Shown here: positions 17,432 through 26,098 of the stretch, piece after piece
Position numbering within the stretch: position 1 is the first letter of the stretch
Layout of the letters: each line of letters starts with the position of its first letter
Origin: UKL13-2 sp044229235
GTDB taxonomy: Bacteria > Pseudomonadota > Gammaproteobacteria > Burkholderiales > Usitatibacteraceae
NCBI GenBank assembly: GCA_044229235.1
Contig: JBGATH010000018.1
Location: 1-64,000 of the forward strand
Length of the DNA stretch: 64,000 nt
Direction of reading: 5' to 3'
Program-made: the position numbers and the translations under genes
Notes under the pieces: generated by a model
The model's database searches: none
Told to the model about the DNA's origin: nothing
Seen by the model: the letters and a program-made list of their open reading frames with translations, nothing else

Positions 17432-17505
17432 GATGATTCCTGGCAGGTTCTTGTTCGCGGAGACGGCACGCCCGAACTCAGGGAAAGACCGGCGCGCAAG
17501 CGTGA

Positions 17506-19434
17506 TCAGCCCGCCGCCTTTTGCTGCGCGCCATTGCGCACCGCCATGCGTGCGAGCCATTCCCGTACCGACCGCACGATGCCATCGCGGTTCAATCCGC
17601 AGTCGGCAAGCAGGACACCGGGGTCGCCGTGCTCGACAAACTTGTCCGGCAGGCCGAGGTGGAGGATCGGCATGCTGATGCCTTGTGCGGCTAGCGATTC
17701 TCCGACCGCCGATCCGGCGCCGCCCATGAGGGCGTTTTCCTCGATGGTGACCAAGTAATCGTGCGAAGCGGCCAGGCGCCCGATGAGCTCCGCGTCGATC
17801 GGCTTTACAAATCGCATGTTGGCGACCGTGGCGTTGAGCTCTTCACCCGCGTCGGTGGACGGTTTGACCATCGAGCCGAACGCGAGGATGGCCACGCGCG
17901 CCTTGCGCACGCTGGCTTCAAAGCCGCGGATCTCGCGCACCACCAGACCCTTGCCGATCGGCAGCGCGGTCATTTCCTTGTCGATGGCCACCCCCGGCCC
18001 GGTGCCGCGCGGATAACGGATGGCGCTGGGCGAATTCAGCATGAAGCCGGTGTAGAGCATCTGCCGGCACTCGTTCTCATCGGAGGCGGCCATTACCGTC
18101 ATGTTCGGAATGCAGCGCAGGAACGACAGGTCGTACGCGCCGTGATGCGTCGGGCCGTCCGCGCCGACCAAGCCGCCGCGGTCGAGCGCAAATACGACCG
18201 GCAGATTCTGCAGCGCCACATCGTGAATCAGCTGATCGTAGCCGCGCTGCAGGAACGTCGAGTAAATCGCCACCACCGGCTTCATGCCGTCGGCGGCCAG
18301 GCCGGCGGCAAAGGTCACGGCATGCTGCTCGGCGATGGCCGTGTCGAAATAGCGCCCGGCATATTCCTGCGAAAAGCGCACCAGCCCGGAACCCTCGCGC
18401 ATCGCCGGCGTGATGCCGATGAGACGCTGGTCGCTTGCAGCCATGTCGCAAAGCCAGTCGCCGAAGATCTGCGTGTAGGTCGGCTTGGGTTTGGCGTCGG
18501 CTGCAGGCGCCGGCTTGACGATGCCGATTTTCGGGTCGAACTTCGACGGCCCGTGGTAATTGATCGGGTCTTCCTCGGCCAGCTTGTAGCCCTGGCCCTT
18601 GCGGGTGACGATGTGCAGGAACTGCGGGCCGTCGAGCTGGCGGATGTTGTTGAGCGTATCGACCAGTACATCGATATTGTGGCCGTCGATGGGACCGGTG
18701 TAATTGAAGCCGAATTCCTCGAACATGGTCGAGGGCGTGATCATGCCCTTGGCGTGCTCTTCGACGCGCTTGGCCAGCTCCTTGAAGGTTGGCGTGGCAG
18801 AGAGGATGCGCTCCGCGGTCTTCTTGGTGGTGGCGTAGAAGCGGCCGGACATGAGCTTGGCCAGGTAATTGTTGAGCGCGCCGATCGACTCCGAAATCGA
18901 CATGTCGTTGTCGTTGAGGATCACCAGCACGTTTTCACGCGCGATGTTGTTCATGGCTTCGAACGCCATGCCGGCAGACATGGCGCCGTCGCCGATGACG
19001 GCGATGGCCTTGCGTTTGATGCCCTGCTGGCGCGCCGCCACGGCCATGCCCAGCGCCGCCGAAATCGAGGTGGAGGAGTGGGCGGTGCCGAAGGTGTCGT
19101 AAACACTTTCCTCGCGGCGCGGGAAGCCGGCCAGGCCGCCCTTCTGCCGCAGGTGCGCCATGCCGCCCTTGCGGCCGGTGAGAATCTTGTGGCCGTAGGT
19201 CTGGTGGCCCACGTCCCAGACGATGCGATCTTCGGGCGTATTGAAGGCGTAATGCAGGGCGATGGTCAGCTCAACCGTCCCCAAGTTCGACGAGAAATGC
19301 CCGCCGGTGGTGGCGACCGACTCGACGATGAATTCGCGCAATTCCGTTGCGAGCACGGGTAACTCGCGCCGGTCAAGCTTGCGCAGGTCGGAGGGGTCGT
19401 CGATCTTGTCGAGTAACGGGTATTTCGTGGTCAT
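17506..19434 (-). CDS. dxs: 1-deoxy-D-xylulose-5-phosphate synthase
   Basis: The 642-residue thiamine enzyme condenses pyruvate and glyceraldehyde-3-phosphate in the first step of the MEP isoprenoid pathway. The thiamine-binding motif GDGAMSAGMAFEAMNN is at 148-163. TAHSSTSISAALGMA and the transketolase pyrimidine domain (IAEQHAVTFAAGLA, DRGGLVGADGPTHHG) follow. It lies 12 bp after ispA on the same strand, with xseB before that, so the three form the conserved xseB-ispA-dxs operon. Confidence 0.97.
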   Translation of the reverse strand: MTTKYPLLDKIDDPSDLRKLDRRELPVLATELREFIVESVATTGGHFSSNLGTVELTIALHYAFNTPEDRIVWDVGHQTYGHKILTGRKGGMAHLRQKGGLAGFPRREESVYDTFGTAHSSTSISAALGMAVAARQQGIKRKAIAVIGDGAMSAGMAFEAMNNIARENVLVILNDNDMSISESIGALNNYLAKLMSGRFYATTKKTAERILSATPTFKELAKRVEEHAKGMITPSTMFEEFGFNYTGPIDGHNIDVLVDTLNNIRQLDGPQFLHIVTRKGQGYKLAEEDPINYHGPSKFDPKIGIVKPAPAADAKPKPTYTQIFGDWLCDMAASDQRLIGITPAMREGSGLVRFSQEYAGRYFDTAIAEQHAVTFAAGLAADGMKPVVAIYSTFLQRGYDQLIHDVALQNLPVVFALDRGGLVGADGPTHHGAYDLSFLRCIPNMTVMAASDENECRQMLYTGFMLNSPSAIRYPRGTGPGVAIDKEMTALPIGKGLVVREIRGFEASVRKARVAILAFGSMVKPSTDAGEELNATVANMRFVKPIDAELIGRLAASHDYLVTIEENALMGGAGSAVGESLAAQGISMPILHLGLPDKFVEHGDPGVLLADCGLNRDGIVRSVREWLARMAVRNGAQQKAAG

Positions 19435-19446
19435 GCGATTCGTTTT

Positions 19447-20349
19447 CTAGTACTCGCGGCGAACAATGAATTCGGCCAGCTGCCGCAGGCGGTCGGCCCG
19501 GTCGTCAAAAATGCTGACGGCGTCCACCGCGTCGGCCAGCAACTCATCGGCAAATTTCTTCGCCGGTGCCATCCCCAGCAAGCTCACGTAGGTCGGCTTG
19601 TTGGCCTCCTGATCCTTGCCCGCCGTCTTTCCCAATTTCTCGGTATTAGACTCGCAATCGAGAATGTCGTCCACTACCTGAAAGGCCAGGCCGACACACT
19701 TGCCATAGCGATCCAGGCGCGCGGTGTGTTCCTCGGCAAGGGCGTGTCCGCACATGGCGCCAAGCACCACCGAGGCACGAATCAGCGCGCCGGTCTTGAG
19801 GATGTGCATGTACTCGAGTTCCGGCAGGGTCATCTGCCGGCCGGCCGCCTTGCCGACGCTGGCAAGGTCGATTGCCTGGCCACCCGCCATGCCGCGGGAG
19901 CCGCAGGCGCGCGCGAAAATGCGCGCCATTTCCACCTGGGTTGTCGGCGAATCATTGAGCGGCTGTGAAACCATCAGCTCGAAGGCCAGCGCCTGCAGGG
20001 CATCTCCGGCGAGCAATGCAGTGGCCTCGTCGAACTCCACGTGACAGGTGGGCTTGCCGCGGCGCAGCACGTCGTTATCCATGCTCGGCAGGTCGTCGTG
20101 CGCCAGGGAATAGGCGTGAATCATTTCCAGCGCTGCTGACAGGATGCGCACGCGCTCCAGCGGCGCATCGCTTACCAGTCCGGCCGCATGGGCCAGCATG
20201 GGGCGCACGCGTTTGCCGCCGCCGAGCGTGGCGTAACGCATGGCGTCGTGAAGCCGGGTCGGTTCGACGCTCGCCGCGGGCAGCAGCGCATCAAGCGTGC
20301 GTTCCATTTCGCCCGCGGTGATGCGGGCCCAATCCTGGAAATCGGACAT
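19447..20349 (-). CDS. ispA: Farnesyl diphosphate synthase
   Basis: The 300-residue trans-prenyltransferase has the first Asp-rich motif DDLPSMD (85-91) and the second DDILD (227-231), with GGGKRVRP at 43-50 binding the pyrophosphate. It extends dimethylallyl diphosphate to farnesyl diphosphate. The ATG at 20349 begins MSDFQDWARI; the frame is open further but overlaps xseB territory. It is the middle gene of the xseB-ispA-dxs operon. Confidence 0.96.
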   Translation of the reverse strand: MSDFQDWARITAGEMERTLDALLPAASVEPTRLHDAMRYATLGGGKRVRPMLAHAAGLVSDAPLERVRILSAALEMIHAYSLAHDDLPSMDNDVLRRGKPTCHVEFDEATALLAGDALQALAFELMVSQPLNDSPTTQVEMARIFARACGSRGMAGGQAIDLASVGKAAGRQMTLPELEYMHILKTGALIRASVVLGAMCGHALAEEHTARLDRYGKCVGLAFQVVDDILDCESNTEKLGKTAGKDQEANKPTYVSLLGMAPAKKFADELLADAVDAVSIFDDRADRLRQLAEFIVRREY

Positions 20350-20393
20350 GAGGGAAGTTTCTGTGCAGATCGAAGCGATGAATGGCGGATTGG

Positions 20394-20633
20394 TTACTGC
20401 GGCAGGTCTTTGAGCTCGCCGGCGTCGAGCACTTTGATTTTCTGCTCGGCGTCCTTGAGCACGCCTTCGCAGAACTTCAGCAATTCCGTGCCGCGCTGAT
20501 ACGCAGTCAGGGACTGCTCGAGCGGCAGGTCGCCGCTCTCCATTTTTTCGACCAGTGCATCCAGCTCGGTGAGCGCGGATTCGAAGTCCTTGGGAACGGC
20601 GGGGCTGGCGGCTTTGGGCATGGCGCGAGGCAT
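20394..20633 (-). CDS. xseB: Exodeoxyribonuclease VII small subunit
   Basis: The 79-residue protein contains KDFESALTELDALVEKMESGDLPLEQSL and YQRGTELLKFCE in pieces, the hallmark two-helix XseB fold. It partners with XseA to degrade single-stranded DNA. The first 14 residues are a slightly basic extension. It is 44 bp upstream of ispA on the same strand. A possible -10 TATGAT lies upstream on the minus strand in the gap shared with the Rieske gene. Confidence 0.93.
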   Translation of the reverse strand: MPRAMPKAASPAVPKDFESALTELDALVEKMESGDLPLEQSLTAYQRGTELLKFCEGVLKDAEQKIKVLDAGELKDLPQ

Positions 20634-20820
20634 TGAAAATCAATCCGGAATCATAGCCCACCGACGGCTTCCCAGTCCATGGCGGCAAGCCGCCGTCAAT
20701 AGCGAAACAATAGTCAAAGTCATTGAAATTCCTTGCCTTTTCGAGGGGTGTGGGTCACAATCTCCGTTCCATTTCGTGGGTCCTCGCCAGGGGATTCGTA
20801 ATACGGGACGGAGTCTGTAG

Positions 20821-20892
20821 AGTTAAAAGCTAACAAACTCAATCGCCCGGGTGTTGTTTTTACTTTGGTTTATTCGCGGCAGTTAGAAGCTA
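20821..20892 (+). repeat. Pair of 12-bp direct repeats upstream of the Rieske gene
   Basis: AGTTAAAAGCTA at 20821-20832 recurs as AGTTAGAAGCTA at 20881-20892, 60 bp apart, 28 to 99 bp before the Rieske start codon. One base differs. Such a pair could bind a regulator cooperatively, but no factor is known for the motif. Confidence 0.45.
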
Positions 20893-20919
20893 CGCGCGGA
20901 AAAATTGGAGGTAAGGACT

Positions 20920-22023
20920 ATGTCCAACCTGCTCGGAGCGCGAGAACTTTCTCCCGTTGCCACACAATTGCCGTTGTCCTGGTATTTCGACGAGTCGATC
21001 TACCAGCGAGAGCTCGAACTGCTTTTCAAACAAGGCCCCGGCTACGTCGGCCACGAATTGATGGTGCCCAACGCCAACGACTACCGTGCGCTGGAAATGA
21101 CCAACGGCGCCTGGTCGCTCATCAACAGCGGCAGCAACATCAACATGGTGTCCAACATCTGCCGGCATCGCCAGGCGGTCATGCTCAAGGGCAGTGGCCG
21201 GCTGCCGTCTGGCAATCTGGTGTGCCCGCTGCACCGCTGGACCTACGACGGCGAAGGCCAGCTGCTGGGCGCCCCGCACTTTCCGCAGCAGCCCTGCCTG
21301 AACCTGCCGCGCAAAAACCTGCAGAAATGGAACGGCATGCTGTTCCAGGGGCCGCGCGATATCGCCGGCGACCTGGCGAAGCTTGGCTGTGCAAAGGACC
21401 TGGATTTTTCCGGGTATGTGCTCAACAAGGTCGATGTCACCGAATACAACTTCAACTGGAAAACCTTCATCGAGGTCTACCTCGAGGATTACCACGTTGA
21501 GCCCTTTCACCCGGGGCTGGGCAAGTTTGTCGACTGCGGCAACCTCGAATGGGAATTCGGCGATTGGTACAGCGTGCAGACGGTGGGCGTGAACAAGGCG
21601 CTGTTGCGCCCCGGCTCCGAGGTTTATCGGCGCTGGCATGAGATGGTGCTCAATTTTCGCCAGGGCGAAGCCCCCAAATACGGCGCCATCTGGCTGACCT
21701 ACTACCCCAACATCATGGTGGAGTGGTACCCGCATGTGCTGGTGATCTCCACCATCATTCCGCGCGGAACGGAAAGGTGCACGAACGTCGTCGAATTCTA
21801 TTATCCCGAGGAAATCGCCCTGTTCGAGCCGGAGTTCATTGCCGCGGAACAGAAGGCCTACGACGAGACGGCAATCGAGGACGAGGAAATCTGCCAACGC
21901 ATGAATGACGGTCGCAAGCTGCTCTGGCAGGAAGGCCGCGAGGAACAGGGGCCGTACCAGTCGCCGATGGAAGATGGCATGGTCCACTTCCACGAGTTCG
22001 TCCGGCGCGAGCTGGCTGTCTAG
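20920..22023 (+). CDS. Rieske non-haem iron oxygenase alpha-subunit-like protein (SRPBCC)
   Basis: The 367-residue protein has a Rieske [2Fe-2S] site, Cys81-x-His83 and Cys102-x2-His105. A catalytic domain follows with the mononuclear iron motif His192-x4-His197 (EDYHVEPFH). The start is the ATG at 20920 with GGAGG ideally placed 8 bp before. No ferredoxin or reductase gene is near, so the electron donor is unknown. A Rieske gene next to xseB-ispA-dxs recurs in betaproteobacteria, which hints at an endogenous, non-catabolic substrate. Confidence 0.93.
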   Translation: MSNLLGARELSPVATQLPLSWYFDESIYQRELELLFKQGPGYVGHELMVPNANDYRALEMTNGAWSLINSGSNINMVSNICRHRQAVMLKGSGRLPSGNLVCPLHRWTYDGEGQLLGAPHFPQQPCLNLPRKNLQKWNGMLFQGPRDIAGDLAKLGCAKDLDFSGYVLNKVDVTEYNFNWKTFIEVYLEDYHVEPFHPGLGKFVDCGNLEWEFGDWYSVQTVGVNKALLRPGSEVYRRWHEMVLNFRQGEAPKYGAIWLTYYPNIMVEWYPHVLVISTIIPRGTERCTNVVEFYYPEEIALFEPEFIAAEQKAYDETAIEDEEICQRMNDGRKLLWQEGREEQGPYQSPMEDGMVHFHEFVRRELAV

Positions 22024-22170
22024 TTCCGCGGATGTGTTTCCCCGCCCGGCATTTCCTCTCGCCTGTCACTGATTGCGCGCTGCTTCGTCACCCGCCCGGC
22101 CGCGCGCGGTGAGCGCGGGCCTGCCTGCCGCCGCTCCGATCCCGATTTCCGTTCCCCCGGTCGGCGGACG

Positions 22171-23049
22171 ATGACATCTTCCTGGATGCTCATCGCCGGC
22201 GCGCTGTTCGCGACCATGGGTGTGTTTGCCAAGCTGCTCGCCGGCCAGTTCAGCGGGGCGGAACTGGCGATGTATCGCTCGGCTTTCGGTCTGTTGGCCA
22301 TCGGCGCGTTCGTACTGTGGCGCCGCCAGACCTTGAAGACTCAATTCGCCGCCGGCCATCTCTGGCGCGGCCTGACGGGAACGATCTCGCTGATCGCCTA
22401 CTTTTATGCCATGACCGTGCTGCCGCTGGCTACCGCCATCACGCTCAACTACACCTCGCCAATCTTTCTGACGATGCTGTCGACGTTTCTGCTGAAGGAA
22501 AAGTTCAGCCCGCGCCTGCTCGCTGCCGTGGCGCTGGGATTCGTGGGCATTGCCCTGCTGCTAAGGCCGACGCTGTCGAACGACCAGTGGGTGGTGGGCT
22601 TGATCGGCCTGGCGTCAGGATTCTTCGCGGCCTGCGCGTATGTCAACGTCAAAAAACTCGGTGACGCCGGCGAGCCGGAATGGCGCGTGGTGTTCTATTT
22701 TTCGGTGGCAGGATCGTTCGGCGGTGCGCTCACACAGGGCGTGGCGGGCGAGTTTCACAGCGTGACTGCGCAGAACCTGTGGGCCCTGTTGGCCATCGGC
22801 CTGTCGGCGACCCTGGCGCAACTGGCGATGACGCGGGCGTACCACAGCGGCAACACCCTGCTGGTCGGCACCTTTGCCTATTCCACGGTGATTTTTGCCG
22901 CGCTGGGCGGCTGGCTGGTATTCAACGAAAGACTGCCGCCGCTGTCGTGGCTGGGCATGGCAGTGGTGGTGATCAGCGGCCTGCTGGCCAAGCGGGCGAC
23001 TACGAGCGATCGCAAGAATGCGCCGAGCCTGCCAGCCGAAGAGGATTGA
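22171..23049 (+). CDS. EamA/DMT superfamily transporter (second copy)
   Basis: The 292-residue protein shows about ten hydrophobic segments in two EamA repeats, from WMLIAGALFATMGVFAKLL to LSWLGMAVVVISGLLAK. FWxR-like features typical of S-adenosylmethionine or riboflavin carriers are not clear, so the substrate stays unknown. It is 147 bp after the Rieske gene on the same strand. It differs clearly in sequence from the transporter at 8.8-9.8 kb. Confidence 0.9.
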   Translation: MTSSWMLIAGALFATMGVFAKLLAGQFSGAELAMYRSAFGLLAIGAFVLWRRQTLKTQFAAGHLWRGLTGTISLIAYFYAMTVLPLATAITLNYTSPIFLTMLSTFLLKEKFSPRLLAAVALGFVGIALLLRPTLSNDQWVVGLIGLASGFFAACAYVNVKKLGDAGEPEWRVVFYFSVAGSFGGALTQGVAGEFHSVTAQNLWALLAIGLSATLAQLAMTRAYHSGNTLLVGTFAYSTVIFAALGGWLVFNERLPPLSWLGMAVVVISGLLAKRATTSDRKNAPSLPAEED

Positions 23050-23164
23050 GCCGCGGCCCGACATTTGCCCCCGCGGCTGTTACTCGGGCGGACAACATCT
23101 GCGACACAGCCTGCGCGGCAGGCGGGAGATAATGTCCGCTTTATCCTGATCCGTCTGCCCACCC

Positions 23165-24010
23165 ATGCTCGTCACCACAACGCAACTGGCACAGCACCTC
23201 AACGACCCGCAGTGGTTTGTTTTCGACTGCCGGCACGACCTCATGGATTTGGCCAAAGGTGAGCGCCAGTACCGCGAAGGTCATATTCCCGGCGCGCATT
23301 TTGCGAATGTCGATACCGATCTTTCCGGCGAAAAGAACGGCAGCAACGGGCGCCACCCGCTGCCGTCACCGGCCGCCTTCACTGCCTTCCTGGCGCGGCA
23401 TGGCGTGACCAATTCCTCGATGATCGTCGCCTACGACGATGTCGGCGGGCAGTTCGCCTCGCGCCTGTGGTGGCTGGCGCGCTGGATCGGGCTCGCAAAC
23501 GTGGCACTGCTGGACGGCGGCATCCCGAAATGGCTTGCCGATGGCCATGCATTGTCGAAGGACGTCCCCGACCCCGCCCCGGCTGCGCTGCGCGGCGACG
23601 CCGACCCGCTGATGCTCTGGAGCGCAGACCAACTGCTTGCGCACCTGAACGACCCGCAGTTTGCGCTGATCGATGCGCGCACCGCCGAACGCTTCCGCGG
23701 TGATGTGGAACCGATCGACCCGGTGGCCGGGCACATTCCCGGTGCCCTGAACCGTTTTTACAAGGCAAACCTCAACCCGGACCTGACGCTGCGTCCGGCC
23801 AGCGAACTCGCAAATGAATTCACGGCGCTGGCACCGGGCGTGCGCAGCGAGAACATCATTCATCAGTGCGGTTCCGGCGTGACGGCCTGCATGAATATCT
23901 TCGCCATGGAATACGCCGGTCTCAAGGGCGCCAAGCTGTATCCGGGCTCGTGGAGTGAGTGGGTATCCGATCCGTCGCGTCCGGTCGTCACCAGACAGAA
24001 TTCACAATAA
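23165..24010 (+). CDS. sseA: 3-mercaptopyruvate/thiosulfate sulfurtransferase
   Basis: The 281-residue protein is a tandem rhodanese with an inactive N-terminal domain and a catalytic C-terminal one. The active loop CGSGVTA with Cys235 is the mercaptopyruvate sulfurtransferase form rather than the CRKGVTA of thiosulfate rhodaneses. It transfers sulfur to thiol or cyanide acceptors. The following S9 peptidase begins 13 bp after the stop codon. Confidence 0.93.
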   Translation: MLVTTTQLAQHLNDPQWFVFDCRHDLMDLAKGERQYREGHIPGAHFANVDTDLSGEKNGSNGRHPLPSPAAFTAFLARHGVTNSSMIVAYDDVGGQFASRLWWLARWIGLANVALLDGGIPKWLADGHALSKDVPDPAPAALRGDADPLMLWSADQLLAHLNDPQFALIDARTAERFRGDVEPIDPVAGHIPGALNRFYKANLNPDLTLRPASELANEFTALAPGVRSENIIHQCGSGVTACMNIFAMEYAGLKGAKLYPGSWSEWVSDPSRPVVTRQNSQ

Positions 24011-24023
24011 AGGAACGAAACAC

Positions 24024-26015
24024 ATGAGACTTCACCATCTGATGCGCGCGCTGTGCGCGACCGGCTTGGTCTGGGCTGCCACCGCGCAGGCGCAGTTTGT
24101 GACGCCCGGCAGCAACCTGGTGGTCGACGGCATTCCCCCCATCGAGGAAGCGCTGGTCGCGAAGGTGGCGGCCTATACCGACTTCAAGCCGACTGCCATT
24201 GTGACGTGGCACCCGGCCAAGGCCGGCATGCTGATCCGTCGCCGCGCGGGCAACGCCAACCAGTTGCATTTCCTGGCCAGTCCTGGAGCCGAACCGGAGC
24301 AGATCACCGATTTTCCGGATGCGGTGGGCGGCGCGACCTTTCAGCCGAAGAAAGGCGAATACATTTTGTTCACCAAGTCTGCCGGCGGCGACGAGGTGTT
24401 TCGCATCTATCGCATGGATCTCGCGACCAAGACGGTAACGCCGGTCTCGGATGAAAAGGAACGAGCCGCTGCGCCAGCCTGGAACCGTAAGGGTGATCGC
24501 ATCGTGTACGCCACCGTGGGCGTGGACCGCAACAGCAGCGCGCGCAAGGCAGTCACCAAGATCTATCTCACCGATCCGCTGCAGCCCGCGGATTCGCGTG
24601 TGTTGGCCACGCTGGATGGCGGCGGCTGGGGCGGCTTCCGCTTTTCGCCGGACGACAAGCGCCTGGTGTTTCAGGAATACGTGTCGGCCAACGAAGGCCA
24701 CATCTGGATGATGGACCTGGCCAGCGGTGAAAGGAAGCGTGTCACGCCGGCAGCAGGCGGCAAGGAAAAAGTCTTCTACGGCAGCGCGCGCTTTACCAGG
24801 GACGGTAAATCGCTCTATGCGGTTTCCGACCGCGGCAGCGAGTTCCGGCAGCTGATCCTGATTGACCTGGCCTCAGGCAAGGAAAAGGTACTGACCGGCC
24901 AGCTCAAGTACGACATCGACGCCTATTCGGTCTCCGAGAAAGCCAAGTTGATTGCCCTCATCACCAACGAGGAAGGCTCGGGCGTGCTGCGCTTCCTCGA
25001 TCTTGCCTCACACAAGGAACTGCCGCGGCCGGCACTGCTGGCCGGCGAGATCAGCGGCCTGCGCTGGAGCGGCGCCGATGATGACGAAGACAGCGACGGC
25101 AAGGAACTGGCGTTGAATATCACCTCGTCGCGTTCGCCGGGCGACGTGTATGCGTACAACCTCGCCAGCAAGAAGCTGACCCGCTGGACGACGAGCAGCA
25201 GTGCGGGCGTGAACCCGCTGGAATTTGTGGAGCCGAAGATCGCGCGCTGGAAAAGCTTTGACGGCTTGACCATTTCCGGCTTCGTGTATCAACCTGACCC
25301 GGCAAAATTCCCGGGAAAACGCCCCGTAATCGTCAACATCCATGGCGGCCCGGAAGGACAGGCGCGGCCCGGTTTCATCAACCGCAACAATTACATGGTG
25401 AACGAATTGGGCATCGCCATGATTTTTCCGAACGTGCGCGGCTCAGCCGGCTTCGGCAAGACCTTCCTGGCGCTGGACAATGGCAGGAAACGCGAAGACT
25501 CGGTGAAGGACATCGGCGCATTGTTCGAGTGGATCGCCACGCAGCCCGACCTTGATGTCGGCCGCATCATGGTTACCGGCGGCAGTTATGGCGGCTACAT
25601 GTCACTGGCGGTGTCGGCGCACTATGCCGACAGGATTGCCGGCTCCATCGACGTGGTGGGAATTTCCAATTTCGTCACCTTCCTGACCAATACCGAAAGC
25701 TATCGCCGCGACCTGCGCCGAGTGGAATACGGCGACGAGCGCGACCCGGACATGCGCGCGTTTCTTGAGAAGATCTCGCCACTCAATAATGCCGAGAAGA
25801 TTCGCAAACCGATGTTTGTGGTCCAGGGCCGCAATGACCCGCGCGTGCCCTATACCGAAGCCAACCAGATCGTCGCCCAGCTGAAGAAACAGAAGACACC
25901 GGTCTGGTTCCTGATGGCGATGGACGAAGGCCACGGCTTCGCCAAGAAGAACAACGCCGACTTCCAGTTCTATGCGTCGATCAAGTTCATCGAGGAGACG
26001 TTGCTGAAGAAGTAG
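24024..26015 (+). CDS. S9 family (prolyl oligopeptidase/acylaminoacyl type) secreted peptidase
   Basis: The 663-residue protein begins with a signal peptide (ending in ATAQAQ). A beta-propeller of WD40-like repeats occupies about residues 60-390, then an alpha/beta hydrolase domain. The triad is Ser521 in GGSYGGY, Asp in GRNDPRVPYTEANQ and His in DEGHGF. It probably degrades peptides in the periplasm. The ATG at 24024 follows AAAGGAACG. It is convergent with a second S9 peptidase, and a terminator lies between them. Confidence 0.93.
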   Translation: MRLHHLMRALCATGLVWAATAQAQFVTPGSNLVVDGIPPIEEALVAKVAAYTDFKPTAIVTWHPAKAGMLIRRRAGNANQLHFLASPGAEPEQITDFPDAVGGATFQPKKGEYILFTKSAGGDEVFRIYRMDLATKTVTPVSDEKERAAAPAWNRKGDRIVYATVGVDRNSSARKAVTKIYLTDPLQPADSRVLATLDGGGWGGFRFSPDDKRLVFQEYVSANEGHIWMMDLASGERKRVTPAAGGKEKVFYGSARFTRDGKSLYAVSDRGSEFRQLILIDLASGKEKVLTGQLKYDIDAYSVSEKAKLIALITNEEGSGVLRFLDLASHKELPRPALLAGEISGLRWSGADDDEDSDGKELALNITSSRSPGDVYAYNLASKKLTRWTTSSSAGVNPLEFVEPKIARWKSFDGLTISGFVYQPDPAKFPGKRPVIVNIHGGPEGQARPGFINRNNYMVNELGIAMIFPNVRGSAGFGKTFLALDNGRKREDSVKDIGALFEWIATQPDLDVGRIMVTGGSYGGYMSLAVSAHYADRIAGSIDVVGISNFVTFLTNTESYRRDLRRVEYGDERDPDMRAFLEKISPLNNAEKIRKPMFVVQGRNDPRVPYTEANQIVAQLKKQKTPVWFLMAMDEGHGFAKKNNADFQFYASIKFIEETLLKK

Positions 26016-26043
26016 GCGTTCAATTTAGCCAGGTATCCGACAA

Positions 26044-26071
26044 TAAAAACCCCGCAAATGCGGGGTTTTTA
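26044..26071. terminator. Bidirectional intrinsic terminator between the two S9 peptidases
   Basis: AAAAACCCCGCA, a short AT loop, then TGCGGGGTTTTT form a GC stem flanked by an A-run on one side and a T-run on the other. It can therefore stop transcription from both directions. It lies 29 bp after one gene and 28 bp before the end of the other. Confidence 0.9.
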
Positions 26072-26098
26072 TCCATCCGGCAGGCAACCACCACGCAG

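Noticed and set aside
17761..19362. Open frame of 533 codons on the plus strand opposite dxs
   Set aside because: Antisense to dxs, with no recognisable motif and the same biased composition; a shadow of the real gene.
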